Positions 41,954 through 54,259 of a DNA stretch of 64,000 nt are shown one piece after another. Both the position numbers and the translations under genes were made by a program. The stretch comes from Peronospora farinosa (Eukaryota > Oomycota > Peronosporomycetes > Peronosporales > Peronosporaceae). The DNA is taken from assembly GCA_947646735.1 (NCBI GenBank), contig CANTFK010000017.1, positions 186,001 to 250,000 of the forward strand, read 5' to 3'. The notes beneath the pieces are model-generated. The model searched no databases and was not told the origin of the DNA. It saw nothing but the letters and a program-made list of their open reading frames with translations. How positions within the stretch are numbered: the stretch's first letter is position 1; the number at the start of each line of letters is the position of its first letter.

Positions 41954-44900
41954 ATGACGACGGAAGCTAATGCAAGTCACGGGGCGTTATGGGCAGCGGC
42001 GTTTGGACTACAAGGTGACATTCAATTGGCGCAACGAGAACGATACGAGCGTTTGAAACAGCATATGGTCTTTCAGATCGATGCAACTGGTACCACAGAT
42101 CCACTGACTGTTACGAAAGACGTTGTCAACTCTTCCAGCAATTGGAGCCAATACTTTACAGATGAGACGCTATTGGAAGAGATTAAGACAGATCTGGACC
42201 GATTGTATCCATTTGGCAATGAGAATTTTTTTCAGAATGAAAGGTGCATGACTATGCTGCGTCACGTGCTATTTGTATGGTGTCGACTGCATCCAGATGT
42301 GGCATATCGTCAAGGCATGCATGATGTAGTAGCTGTGGTGCTCTTTGCTCTAATGCAGACTCAAGAGACGGAGAGTGTGGACGTGAAGAAGCTGCCGGAA
42401 AGTACTGAAGCTGATACTTTTTTACTATTTGAAGCCGTGATGCTGTTCCTGAAACCATTCTACGAGATTGTCGAGATGAGACAAAAAGGTGAAGATGAAG
42501 AGGAGGAACGCAAACTTTTTGCCAGTTTTTCATTTCAAAAGGATGACAGCAGAAATGGGGTGCAGTCCTTCGAGACGACGACTGAGAAGCAAAAACAGCC
42601 GGCACTTCACCGATTGTGCCATCATATCCAGCACGAACTACTGCAGCAGAAAGACCCGCAGCTATACTATCATTTGAAAAACTTGGAGATTATACCGGAA
42701 ACGTATTGTTTGCGATGGATACGCTTGCTTTTTGCTCGTGAATATACATTGAAAGACCTGTTGTGTGTCTGGGATGCTTTGATACTGGATAGCAGACGAG
42801 CGGTGATTGATTTTCCAGTAATCAACATGACCGAAAAGTCCGACAACGACTTGCTACAGCTGCCCAAACTGGTTGCGGGAAGTGAGGAAACGACATGGAC
42901 TGGATTTCCGTTACTGCGTTATGTTTGCGCAGCAAGGTTGTTGCAAATGTCGACTCAGCTACGCCAGTCGGATAACACTGACTGTTTACGAATCCTTATG
43001 CGTACGTGCCAAGAGAAAGATTTAAATAGTACGGACTTGGAGCGACAAAGCCGCGCAGTGGAACTGACGAAGTTTGCCAGGATATTGCAAGACCCAATGA
43101 CGGAGGAGACTGTCGAAAGTGAAAACGGCATCAAACCGAATGATGAAGAGGAAGTAGTAGCTCCCGATGGAGGCTCCAAGCTAGTGGAAGTCGTCCTGTT
43201 TCGAGAAGGCTCACTTGGCATTGTTCTAGCAATGGCAGAAGCTCCTTACGAGAACCGCCTGGCAGTAAAAGCTTTTACAAAAGATCCGAATAGAAGCGAT
43301 GGGGCGGGACAAGCAAAGGCTAGTGGAAAAGTGCATCTTGGTGACCTCCTTCAGTCGATCAACGGCGTACCAATAGTGGACGTAACGACGGAGGAAGTAA
43401 AGCGGCGTCTTCAACTCATCAATCGCCCGGTTTACATTGCGTTCTCCCGCTACAAAGGTGCCTATGACAACTGCGAAGTTACTACATCCGAACATTCCGC
43501 TGCTGTTAAAGATTCAGATGCCCTAGACTCTCCGCCAAGTTTGGAGACTACAATGACTGAGCTGGTGCAACCAGCATTGTTGCCAGGTGAATTATGCTAT
43601 GCTAACGTCGAGACTAGTATGCAGCGACTCGTGCTGTCTCATGACGGATCGTGCCTATCTCACTACATTAGCGGGAAATTGTTTATCACAAACTTCCGCT
43701 GCTTTTTCACGCGTCTACTTGGTCGTGGAGAAGTTGAATGGCAGATTCCCGTGCTCTCCATCCTCTCGATAGACCGCATCGACCCTCGAGCGATTTCATC
43801 GGCGGTAGGCTCCACGACTCTATCAGTGGAAAATGCACAAGTTGCCCTTGGTTTTACACCGGATGACTCGTACAAGGTTGTGATTAGGTGCAAGGATACT
43901 CAAGTGGCACGACTATCGATTGCAGACCACGACGAGTACGAGAAGCTTGTTCAATGTCTAAGCTTTCTGGCTTTTCCGAAAAGCTTACTTGATGCATTTT
44001 GCTTCGCGTATTCTCCGACTGTGGCACCATCTGAAGAAGTCCGATTTGACATCCGCCAGGAGTATAAACGTATCGGGTTGCTCTCTTTTCCGGATCATCT
44101 GCGCTGCATCGATCAGTCTTCAAAGTATACGCTCTGTGAGACGTACCCACGGCATCTTATCGTGCCGGCGGACATCTCCGACATTCGCCTCAAGGCGGCA
44201 GCTGCATTCCGATCGCATCAACGCTTGCCTGTCATTAGCTGGATCCATCCCAGCACTGGCGCGACAATTGTTCGATCAAGCCAACCGCTTGTAGGCCTCA
44301 AGTCTGCGCGCAATGGAGAAGATGAGCTGCTTGTTTTTTTGCTGTGCTGCTCGAGCAACACGAAAGCGTTTGGACGTTACGTGATCATGGATGCGCGTAG
44401 TCAACTGGCTGCCGTGGGTAATAAAGCACTGGGGAAAGGCACGGAGAATTCCAGCAACTACCACGGTGCAAAGCTCATTTTTATGAACGTTGAAAACATT
44501 CACGCAGTCCGACAATCACAGCTTGCATTAGCTGCAACATTCGAGCCTAAAAGGAGTGCAAACGAGGACACGTCCAGCTTTTACGGGCGGATCGAAAGTT
44601 CAGGCTGGCTACGCCACGTCCGCCTCGTATTGAAAGCGTCCGTGGATCTGGCATACACCGTGCACAACGGCAGATCTGTGCTTACACACTGCAGCGATGG
44701 GTGGGACCGCACGGCACAAATGGTAGCATTGGCCGAGTTGATGCTCGATCCATACTACCGTACCCTTTGTGGTTTCCAGGTACGTGCTGAGAAGAAATGG
44801 GCAATTGAAATGTAACCCGGGTGGATTAATTGATTGTGGCTTGTAATGCACTTATAGGTGCTTGTAGAGAAGGAATGGTGCGCCTTCGGGCATCAGTTTG

Positions 44901-45446
44901 CCTTGAGGTGTGGTCACGCTCGGAGTGACGTATCGAACGATCAGCGTTCACCAGTATTTTTGCTCTGGATAGACTGTGTCTGGCAATACATTCGCCAGTA
45001 TCCAACGGAGTGCGAGTTCAATGAAAGCTTTCTGCTTGCACTTGCCGATCACGTCTACTCATGCAAGTTTGGTACATTCATGTTCGACTGTGAGCGTCAA
45101 CGGTGAGTTCTCGACTGCACACTTCTATCTCAAACTTGACGGATCTTACAGTCTTCTTTTTGAGCTACAGGAAGGATCTGTTTACCAAGCATCGGGTGCT
45201 CTCTATCTGGAGTGAGATCAACAGCCAGAGTGATCGCTTTACGAATCACATGTACGCACCCAGCGAGCAAGCGACTGTGCTGGCGCCCAGCACGCTCTCC
45301 AAGAACATCAAGTACGTGCAAAAGTTCATCACCCTAGAGTGCAGCTCTTGTACTCATGTGGATGTTTCTATAGGCTCTGGAAGGGCTACTTTTGCCGCTG
45401 GGACCCGACTTTTGTCCCACCTGTTCCTGCTTTCCAATGGTACTGA
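41954..45446 (+). CDS. TBC - PDZ - GRAM - myotubularin phosphatase fusion protein, four exons
   Basis: Exons 41954-44779, 44858-45102, 45171-45311 and 45374-45446 join in phase and give about 1094 residues. A Rab-GAP TBC domain (about 70-300) has both catalytic fingers: IKTDLDR (arginine) and YRQGMHDV (glutamine). A PDZ-like domain (about 410-500) has GSLGIVLAMA and LGDLLQSINGVPI. A GRAM/PH-like domain (about 545-650) has HYISGKLFITNFRCFFTRLL. A myotubularin phosphatase domain fills the C-terminal part, with active site HCSDGWDRT (Cys and Arg of CX5R intact) near residue 915, then SIWSEINSQSDRF and the closing LWKGYFCRWDP. TBC domains switch off Rabs, and myotubularins remove the 3-phosphate of PI3P and PI(3,5)P2. 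One protein could thus end both identities of an endosome membrane. Confidence 0.9.
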
Positions 45447-45568
45447 CAAAACAATATCTATCCATATCTTTCTCCATCATCGCCGTTCGTCTACGTTTTC
45501 TTGCACAATCGGATATCCCTGTGGTATAACTTTTTGGCAATTAACAGAGACTTGCTCCGGTATTCGTC

Positions 45569-46930
45569 ATGGCACTTCCTCCGTCGGTAGCACTGGCTGC
45601 AGTGATAGCCCCCTGGGTTCTCATTAGTATCTTTGTCGTTTGGGCGTTCTTCCGCGGTCTCAGCTGCTCGATTCCTCGCGCTGTTCATCCATCTGAAGAG
45701 ATTAGAAGGCTTCGTGTGGGATTTCTGCATCCTGATTTTGGTATTGGTGGTGCTGAGAACCTTGTCGTGAATGCAGCGGTCGCACTGCAACAGCGTGGAG
45801 CATATGTCACCGTGTTTACGGCCCATCACGACGTGAACCACTGCTTTGAAGAGACTCGGGGCGACGGACCTTTGGCTGCACGTGTGCGTGTCTACGGCGA
45901 CTGGCTGCCGCGCACGATTCTAGGCAAGCTCTATGCGTTCTGCGCATTACTTCGCGTACTATACGTGACTCTATGTATAGCGGTATACGATATTGACGAC
46001 CTGGACGTGTTTGTGGTGGACCAAGTGTCGATCTCTATCCCCTTCCTGCGCGCGATGGGCAAGCCAGTGCTTTTCTACGGCCATTTCCCAGACAAACTCC
46101 TCTGTATCCCCTCTGACTCGCCCTGGAAGCGTATGTATCGTGTACCGTTGGACTTCTTGGAGGAGGTCACAACCGCATCGTCGGACATCATTGTAGCCAA
46201 CAGCAAGTTCTCGCGTGGAGTCTTTCATGAGGTTTTCCCACGTCTTCAGATGAAAAAAGTGGGAATTCTCTATCCACCGGTCGATATAAAGGCATACAAA
46301 GCCACAGCTGAGGCCAGTGTAGAGCGTGACTCGGGTCTGTTCGTGTCACTGAATCGTTTCGAGCGAAAGAAGAATGTAGCTCTGGCTATTGAAGCACTCG
46401 TGGAGCTGCGCCACAAAGTGCCTAGTGAGGAGTTCAAGCGTGTCAAACTTATCGTCGCGGGAGGATACGACCCGCTTCACACGGAGAATCAAGAGCATCT
46501 GATTGAGCTTCAAGACGTGGTGGTCAAGCACGGTCTAGAAGACCACGTGGAATTTCGTACATCGGTCTCAAATTCCATGAAGCTCGAGTTGCTGCGCAAG
46601 GCTCATGCTATCCTGTACACGCCCGACCGCGAGCACTTTGGCATCGTTCCTATCGAGGCCATGGCATGTGGTACTCCAGTCATCGCAGTAAGCTCTGGTG
46701 GTCCGCTGGAGTCCATCGCTGACGGCGAAACAGGTTTTTTGTGCGAGCAGAAGCCAAAGGCGTTTGCCAAGGCTATGGCAGAACTATGCGGACCCAAACA
46801 TAGTACTAGAGTCGTGGAGATGGGTGTTTGTGGTAGACTACGTGCTCAGAAGCTCTTCTCGCTTGAAACCTTCGGTGACGCTTTGCTTGAGCTGGTAAAC
46901 GAGGCTGTGTATGGTGAGAAAGCGGCATAA
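45569..46930 (+). CDS. ALG2: ALG2-type alpha-1,3/1,6-mannosyltransferase (GT4)
   Basis: Intronless, 453 residues, starting 123 bp after the TBC-myotubularin gene on the same strand. An N-terminal hydrophobic anchor (VALAAVIAPWVLISIFVVWA) is followed by the ALG2 hallmark GFLHPDFGIGGAENLVVNAA, HHDVNHCFEE, VVDQVSISIPFLR, FYGHFPDKLL, and the GT4 donor site (LFVSLNRFERKKNVALAIEA, ILYTPDREHFGIVPIEAMAC with the E-x7-E pattern, GTPVIAVSSGGPLE). ALG2 adds the second and third mannoses to dolichol-linked oligosaccharide on the cytosolic face of the ER. All expected motifs are present. Confidence 0.95.
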   Translation: MALPPSVALAAVIAPWVLISIFVVWAFFRGLSCSIPRAVHPSEEIRRLRVGFLHPDFGIGGAENLVVNAAVALQQRGAYVTVFTAHHDVNHCFEETRGDGPLAARVRVYGDWLPRTILGKLYAFCALLRVLYVTLCIAVYDIDDLDVFVVDQVSISIPFLRAMGKPVLFYGHFPDKLLCIPSDSPWKRMYRVPLDFLEEVTTASSDIIVANSKFSRGVFHEVFPRLQMKKVGILYPPVDIKAYKATAEASVERDSGLFVSLNRFERKKNVALAIEALVELRHKVPSEEFKRVKLIVAGGYDPLHTENQEHLIELQDVVVKHGLEDHVEFRTSVSNSMKLELLRKAHAILYTPDREHFGIVPIEAMACGTPVIAVSSGGPLESIADGETGFLCEQKPKAFAKAMAELCGPKHSTRVVEMGVCGRLRAQKLFSLETFGDALLELVNEAVYGEKAA

Positions 46931-47114
46931 AGCTGTTAAGGATAGTCAGCGAGGTAGGCAGGCGCCTTGACAGTGCTTGATGTCTAGAAGTGATATACTT
47001 TGCATTCGCCTTATATTTTCGCTGACGGAATCAAAGCTATGAAAGATGTGAACTTCTGTAGATACCCCTGACAAGCACGTTGGAAAGTGCGCACATACTT
47101 CGAGGTCGTAGTTA

Positions 47115-48681
47115 CTAGCTTCCACAACATAGCGCTTTACACAAGAGGGCAAAGTCAGATGCATGACGACTGCGGCGCTTGCGAGACCGCTTTGAGCAAG
47201 CAGAAGATGATGCGGAGGACAAGTGGCTGTCCACTTCGCGGCACTGCGTCACGTATTTCTGCAGCATGGGCGCGTTCTCGTAATAGTGTCGTGAGTCAAA
47301 ATGCGTAGGTCGTACACGATCGCGATTCATCAGCTCCTGCACTGGTAGAGTGCCAGAGTCAGCGTGACGGGCCTTCGGATTCACAGCTGGAAGCTTAAGA
47401 TAGCGACAGATGGAGTTGCATCGATGTGATGAGAGGAACTTCTGAAAGCCTAACACCCCAAGATTGCCTTTACCAAAGTCGTGTCCGTTGAGCGTATGGA
47501 TCTGCGGGTCTGTGTACAAATCACCTACGCCTTGAATGTCCACAGCGAGCAACTCATGATTTGAGGCCTCGTACGTAAAGTGTGAAAAAGCCTGTGGCGT
47601 GTTGCGCTCGTCATCGCTCACGGACCCAAAGTTGTTGTTGTGCTTGCGGTACTCGCCTGGGATATAGGCCTCTACAGCACATAGTGCGCCATTCCGTTCC
47701 GGGAGTTCTAATACCCAGGCCGAAATAAACTCGACCCGTTTCGGCGGTGTGTATGAGTTGTACACTTGCGCATAATGTGCGCAATGGGCCTGCAGCTCTA
47801 TATCCTTAAAGTACGTCTGTGGGTCTTCATCCGGGTCGATGGCCAGTTTTGCCACATAGCTGCCTGTATAGAAGCCATCATTCGACAAGCCACCAGAGCT
47901 CTCCGTGCTCAAATCTTGCAAATGGTACACTATCCGAAGACTTCCTTTGCTAAACGGCGTTTCATCCAGATTGATGCACACCTGCATGCTGCTCCACTGA
48001 CGCGTAGCATAATTAAACACATGCTTTACTGCCACCTCTGGACTTATTTCACGAAAGTCAGGAGCATGTGGCACAATCAATGGCAAACCTATCACGATTA
48101 CAGCACACTCATTAGTTCAGTTCTCATACAAAGAGAAAGACCTCTCCATTACAACCTACACACCTTTAGTTCGTAGAAATGACGTGCATCTCCTTGGCGT
48201 GATCGTGTCTTGTCTACTTGATGCAGACGTCAGTGCTGAGAACGTAAGTTCATCCACAATGGCTCCTTTTCGTCTACTCATATGATCCCAGATTAAAATC
48301 TCCTCATGTTTCTACCACACAATACTTCCAGTACAATAAGAAACACACATACCGTTCATACTCTTCCTCTGTAATAAATCCCTCGTCACAGAGCGCTCGA
48401 AGCGTTGAGATCCTAGCCAAGATGCTGTCTTGTAAATTACCTGCAATTTCTCGCGTCTCGCCACTCCAATCATATTGTTGCAACGATGCAGTGCCACTTT
48501 CATCCTTTGTCTCCTGCTCACCAGCTTCTTGGTGGAATAACTTGGCTCTACGTTTCTCTGTGGGTGTAGAGGACGTTACGGTGTGGTAGAACCAGCCATC
48601 GTTGTCCTCGACGCGCACTTCCGCTGTCCCTTGGCCGCCACAAGACGCGCAACGTGGCGGAGGTGACGCTCGTGATGTCAT
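47115..48681 (-). CDS. Alpha-kinase (eEF2K/MHCK type), three exons
   Basis: Exons 48681-48353, 48213-48164 and 48088-47115 join in phase and give 450 residues. The N-terminal 110 residues hold a CASCGGQG pair and an acidic stretch. The alpha-kinase domain follows: a Gly-containing nucleotide strand (FSKGSLRIVYHL), the catalytic lysine strand (YVAKLAIDP), VEAYIPGEYRKHNNNFG, ELLAVDIQGVGDLYTDPQIH, and the zinc-binding end GNLGVLGFQKFLSSHRCNSI with C..C. These are the marks of atypical kinases of the eEF2 kinase/myosin heavy-chain kinase group. Substrate unknown. No Sel1 or WD40 tail as in eEF2K or MHCK is seen; the C-terminus is Ser/Cys/Arg-rich. Confidence 0.9.
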
Positions 48682-49066
48682 GTCGACTTGAGTACGAGTA
48701 GGAAGCAGAGGAAGTAGACGACAGGATGAGGCCACGAGGATGGGAGAGATCTGCGGCCGCTTCAACGAGAAGCCACTTCAACTGGAAGATGAAAAAAAAG
48801 AAATCCGTGATTGGTTCGGAAGGAAATTTATACAATTTTAAAATGAAATCATTTGATTGGACAGGAAAACGTTTTGATATCGGTAACATCATCACGGTTA
48901 CTGGAGCCCATCGGTGTTGACCACACAGAGCTCTGACTGCAATCATCGAGCTTCAGGCATTGTCTAAATGAATGCATTCTCACCAGTTTGGAGATTATTC
49001 GCTCATACAGCGTATAGGCGAAACGGACCACTGACCACTGACCCATCAGGCAATAATGGAGGGTTC

Positions 49067-50502
49067 CTAAGCTGATGTGACAGTCTCATACACTTGCAAC
49101 AGCGCATCATCACCACCCGAGACCAATCGCGATCCTGACGAATTGTACGCAACGCTCCACACCTAGCAAAGCGGTTGTTTGATCAATCGGCATCTTACGT
49201 ACTAGCAATACAAGATGTTTCTTCATACCTGATCTGTGTGCGCTTCAAAAGTAGTCAAACAGCGCCTCGTACCAATGTCCCAAATCTTCACACGTCGGTC
49301 CGCACCGCTGTTAGCGACGAGACGAATGCAATCAGAAATCCATTCGAGATACGAAACCACTTTGTAGCTAACTCTAGCAACGTACCCCGTAGCAAACTGC
49401 GTACCATCGGGCGAGCATGCTACCTTTAATACCCACGAGGTGTGACCAGACAGAGTGGCAACAACGTTGTCATGAGCACTACAAACAAAAAGCACATCAA
49501 GGACTCGCATCTTTAATTGACATAATTCGCAATTCACGTACACATCGTAGACGTTGACGTGCATATCATCCGATGCAGCAAACAACTTTCCATCCGGTGC
49601 GTATGCAACCGAACGCACCGGCTTCGTACGGTCTATAAGTATCGGAATAAATACACGTGAGCCTCATTGACCCCCTCACACTTAACACGCTTACTGTTTC
49701 CACACACCTTCGTATTTGTGAACCAGAGATCCAGTCTCGACATCGTACACACCAACATAACCATCAAAACCACCACACGCAACGTGTTTACCGTTCGGGG
49801 ACTGCATCATCACAATTACAACCACCACCACGTCAGTGCCATCCTTATCTAGAACAATTTTGAAGAAGAAGCTCTTACATAAGCGACGCTCAGCACAAAC
49901 TTGGCTTGGGTCAATATTTCCTGCACGATTTTCTCCTTTTCAATGTCAAAGAAGTTGATTTTGCCTTGTTGACTGCCCGACACGAGTTTGGTCTCGTCAG
50001 GGCTGTAGGCAAGCTGCCAGAGCTCACCAGGACCGGCATCAATGGTCTTCTCCACTGCACCCGACGAGAGGTTAAGCACACGGATCTGACAGTCCAGAGA
50101 GCTTGTGACAGCGTGTGTACCCGCCTTATTGCCGACAATGGAGATCGTGCCCAGTACGTGACCTGGATACTGCTGCGAGATGGACACAGCGTCCTCAGTC
50201 ACGTCCCTACAGCAGGTCATTGTATCACAATAGAGTTCACATTTCCTCTTTTTCTCTCGTATTAGCACATCATTAACAAATGCAGACGCACCAAACTTTA
50301 GCAACTTCGTCTACGGATCCTGTCAAAATTTTGTCATTCGACGTCCAGAACGTGCTCCAGATACCGTCGCTATGTGCATTTGGGAACTGAATCGACGCCC
50401 GGTACTAAAAATGAGACATGACAGTATAATAAAGGTAAGTAACAGACAGTCCAAGGCAGACGCAAAGGCTCTCGATATACGTACGTTTGCTCGCGCCGCC
50501 AT
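49067..50502 (-). CDS. SKI8/WDR61-like WD40 protein, about eight exons
   Basis: Exon 1 (50502-50485, MAARAN) is followed by an exon starting at 50404 and several more to a stop at 49067. The exons encode a beta-propeller: [134 protein letters not shown]. Blade order and the AHxDGIW opening match WDR61/Ski8, a subunit of the cytosolic Ski complex (3'-5' mRNA decay) and of PAF1C in some lineages. Every intron inspected has GT..AG ends. Confidence 0.85.
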
Positions 50503-50611
50503 TGTTGCAATGGTCTTATATTATGTTTACTTATACGAAATAAGTGTGCTTTTGACGAGCGGTAAATGTATACTTATCTTTTGATATCGTCACTTTAACA
50601 AGATCGATCTG

Positions 50612-51626
50612 ATGCTGCGGCAAACGGTTTCTCTACTTAGTGCTTATACCTGGAAAGAGGTGGCGTATGTGGCAGAGTCTCCACATGCGTTACAGGCTTT
50701 AGACATTGCGATCCCACAGAGACTTCCTTTGTGTGCTAAGCTACCTACGTGTGTGTTTGTTCATGGCGGATCATGGCAGCAGGGGGACAAGAGCGGTGAA
50801 TTAAACCAAGGCATTGATGAAGCGTTCGTTCGTGCTGGATATTTAGGCGTTTCCGTTAATTATCGATTGTCACCGGACGTACAACACCCCATACATGTCA
50901 ATGATGTTGCAGCTGCTGTAACGTGGTTACACCGGAATATTGACAAGGTGATACCGTTGAGCTTGGGCTAAAGAAGTTTTGATGGAACTCATGAATCTTT
51001 GATTCCAATTAACAGTTTGGTGGTGATCCCGACAAGTTGGTGCTGGTCGGATACAGTGCCGGTGCCCATTTGGTCATGCAGCTCCTTGCTGACCCACAAT
51101 ATCTGACAGCAGCAGGAATGAAGCAGCCGGTTGATACATTTGTCAGAGGAGCTGTGGGCATCTCGGGTGTTTACAACATCGTGCGACTCGCAAACGCGTC
51201 GTTCTATGGACCATTCGTGACAAATCCATCGTTTGGTGAGCGTGTCGAGCAATGGAGAGAGGCGTCAATCGGGATGACTGTCGCGCGAATCGGATCGACC
51301 TCGCCACTCATAAGAATGCCACTGCTGCTAGTAAATGCCCAAGAGGATTTTCACTTTCAAGAAGACACTTTAGAACTCGAGCGGTGGCTACTTGCAGCCG
51401 GAAATGTTCGTTCTGAAGTATCACCATGCGTTAATATCCTTCTGGTCTACTAACTACTTTGCTGCTTGTGCAGACCAGCATTCGACGACACACCGTATCT
51501 GATTGCAACCACTTTAGCATTGTCCAGCATCTCGCTGGCAAAGGCCTTGATACCAACCCGACTCTGCAATTGATCAAGGCGTTTGTAGCTGGAAGTACCT
51601 CCTGTGAGACTCCCCCTTCCTTCTGA
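50612..51626 (+). CDS. Alpha/beta-hydrolase, arylformamidase/carboxylesterase-like, three exons
   Basis: Exons 50612-50947, 51016-51417 and 51474-51626 join in phase, giving 296 residues. The oxyanion-hole motif is FVHGGSWQQGDKSG, the nucleophile elbow LVGYSAGAH (GxSxG), an acid region follows LLLVNAQEDF, and the catalytic His is in CNHFSIVQHLA. HGG plus a small single domain fits kynurenine formamidase-like or isoprenylcysteine-esterase-like enzymes. Substrate is not decidable. An alternative hydrophobic N-terminus (TVSLLSAYTWKEVAYVAES) is too weak for a signal peptide. The gene is divergent from the WD40 gene across about 110 bp. Confidence 0.88.
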
Positions 51627-51764
51627 GCTTAATTTATCTAACAGTATTCTCGCGTCGTGAACAACGCACTCCTCTTCCATGACAACAATGTGCAAATTCC
51701 TTATGTCCAAATGACTTATCTCCTTTATGTATATGTCGCTTAGATCTGTAAGCTCTGCAACTGC

Positions 51765-52145
51765 TCAGACCTGCTTCCGATCCGTAAAGGCGCGCATGAC
51801 GCAGCCCGAGCCAGCTTTGAGTACAAGTTTCTGGTGCCATTCGAGTATAGCTGCACTCTGTGATGCAGCCCCGAGGAAGCGCATGAGATACTTCATAAGA
51901 CTGTCCTCCATTGGGATACTGAGTGAGTCAATAGCACGTTGCATCTCGCCCTTGTTACAAGCCAACAGCGCGCCCATCACCACCTTGGCGTTCTCGTCCT
52001 TCACCGCGTTGTTCTTTGAGTACAGCGGCGGTTCCTCCAGCGCCACACGCACCGCATCCTCGTGCTTGCGCTGACTAAGCAGCTGTTGCACTTGCACGGC
52101 TCGAGCCTGCACGCTTGCACTAATCTGAGCCTCGTCCACTGCCAT
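51765..52145 (-). CDS. ARPC5: Arp2/3 complex subunit 5 (p16-Arc)
   Basis: Intronless, 126 residues, somewhat shorter at the N-terminus than the human subunit (151). Family features in order: HEDAVRVALEEPPLYSKNNA, VKDENAKVVMGALLACNKGE, AIDSLSIPMEDSLMKYLMRF, LGAASQSAAILEWHQKLVLK, and the C-terminal GSGCVMRAFTDRKQV. ARPC5 bridges the complex and ARPC4/ARPC1 in branched-actin nucleation. ATG at 52145 is chosen; a GTG codon two codons upstream is in frame but unlikely. It converges with the hydrolase gene, stops 138 bp apart. Confidence 0.93.
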   Translation of the reverse strand: MAVDEAQISASVQARAVQVQQLLSQRKHEDAVRVALEEPPLYSKNNAVKDENAKVVMGALLACNKGEMQRAIDSLSIPMEDSLMKYLMRFLGAASQSAAILEWHQKLVLKAGSGCVMRAFTDRKQV

Positions 52146-53751
52146 TTTCACTTTGGCCCGTTTGTAAGGATTGTCTCTTCGATACCGAGTTTGAAGGGTG
52201 GGAAGTAGTGACGAAACGAGTAAAAACGCATTGTGGCGTTTTTAAATTCTACAATTAAAGATTGCTATAATAAAAACAGTTTTACAAGTAGTACTAATAC
52301 AATTGCTCTTCTTTGTTTTTTGTACAAAAGGACAAAAGAGCTCTTTTAATATTGAAACAAGGTCACCTTTTCAGCGGAGTACTATGCTATAGAATTAAAC
52401 CATACGTTAACTCCATCGGGCACCCAAACAATCAATTTGTAATAAGGATGTTGTCGTTTTCAAGCCTCAGTGATGAGCACAAATGGATACGAGGAGACCA
52501 GAGCTATTAAGGAAGGTCCTTAGCATCAAACCTATCTCGCAATCGTTTCAATCGAGCAAGTGCTCACCAAACCTCGAAAGTATCATCATCGTCATCATCA
52601 CTCAACAAGATTCTCTTCCCACCTTATTTGGTCGGATTCGACATAGTACTTTACGAGGCGTCATCCCGTAAGTCGTTGCTGAAACTAGCCGCCTTGATAG
52701 ATCTACGTCATTGCTCATTTAGCTGATCCCTCAGCGCTTTTGGCTTTCCACCCCACGTTCAGTTACTTGAGTCGGTGTTTTTCATTTGTTGATTATACTA
52801 GGCAATCTGCGCGGGAAATGATTAAAATATCTCGATGTTGCTTTGATAGTGTCATAGCATCCGGGAAGCCACGTGACACGTTCTTTTTTTGCGCACTATG
52901 TCTTTTAATGCCTTGAACGTAGCCGTACGCCGCCTGATTTACTCAATAATTGGGTAGGCTCTGAAACACTTGGTTGATCTATTTTTTTTAGAAGAATATC
53001 ATAAAATAAAATTTGTCTACTACTAAATCCGATAATCATACTGTATGCTGGCTGCTGGCCACCTGCATTGTCACACTGCCGAAAGTGCATCCAACTCACT
53101 TTATTCTTTGAGAATAGATACTCACATTCCCAGACAGACTCGATTATAAACGGAGTAGTATATAACCCAACATTTAGAACGCTAGATTTTTGTCGAACTT
53201 GTGCACTCAAATACGCAAGGAGGGATTAGGGTAGGAGCTCACATAAATAGTCGTGTAATTATAAAAGATAGTGTTTAAACCACGTTCGTAAATTCAAGTT
53301 GGTGCCATTATTTCGCAATGTATCCACAATTTCATCCGGCATGTCACATAGATGGAGAGAAAGCTGGTCGAACACGATTATGATGCAGTTTCTGTAAGGC
53401 AACACCCCCTTAAGAATAAATTTCTTGTGACTTGGTTTCATTATCGTAGCGACTTGTTCGGTCTTCGCAGTAGTGACAAATTTAAAAGACATCAGGACAA
53501 ATAAGCGGAAACGCTCGAATACAAACAACTGTTGTCGGCATCTCACGGTCGGTCACGAGGTTCTGTTAGACTCAGTCTTGTGACAAAAATACTACGTCAT
53601 CGAGCGCGAGGAAGCGACCCACGCAAAGGCTCGCTCAGATTGAATTTGCTTGTCACACTGGAAATATCAGACAATATCGGTACTTGTGTTGCATCTGTAC
53701 TCACACGTGAGTAATCCTATGATTAAGCCATAGGTACAATCATATGGGGGT
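52146..53751. other. AT-rich intergenic region with decayed frames
   Basis: About 1.6 kb without a confident gene. Two minus-strand frames (53210-52905 and 53546-53259) have protein-like stretches, such as SVWECEYLFSKNKVSWMHF and ATIMKPSHKKFILKGVLPYR, separated by stops. This suggests an old transposable element or lost gene that I cannot name. The first 100 bp next to 52145 should hold the ARPC5 promoter. Confidence 0.35.
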
Positions 53752-54060
53752 CTATGGCGTCCGTTCCCCCTGGCTCAGCGGTGTAGCTTTTACGAAGTGC
53801 ACCGATATAGAAACTCCACCAGTCACGTCTGCAGCTAAAAGGTTTTTGCTAAGGCTTATTGCTGCAGCTACTTGAGTACGACTGAGGTAAGGGAACGTGC
53901 AGTAAAACGAAGTGATCTTCGTATTACTACGCACATGCGCTTGCCTCAATCCATTTAATACATTTAAGAAACAAGTGATCAAAGTTAATTTCCTTCATAT
54001 CTTTGAGTAGCGCATACACGTACTCTGGACTTCGCAATCGGTATTGAGGAAAGAATAATA
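53752..54060 (-). CDS. Short spliced gene or gene fragment, unrecognised
   Basis: A minus-strand exon at about 54040-53943 (SPEYVYALLKDMKEINFDHL, FLKCIKWIEASA) ends at a good donor (GTGCGT). After an intron ending GTAGCTGCAG it joins in phase to a second exon, running from 53867 to the stop at 53752 (SISLSKNLLAADVTGGVSIS, VHFVKATPLSQGERTP). The start is not visible. The coherent splice suggests a real C-terminal gene piece. No family recognised. Confidence 0.35.
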
Positions 54061-54259
54061 TATACATGAAAACAACTGACACAGGTGCACTCGGCGGTGA
54101 CTCACTTCATTCGTGAGAAACACGCTCGCGTGCAAGGGGAGGTCTACCCCTTTCATCTTCTCCTCAATAGTACTGCTGGTACGTGCCCCTCAGTCGATTC
54201 GCTACAAACGTATCACGGCTGATGATTCAGAGCGGTGTAATTCGTCACACTCATGTTCT

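Noticed and set aside
42252..42605. Minus-strand frame of 117 codons
   Set aside because: Antisense shadow inside the TBC domain exon.
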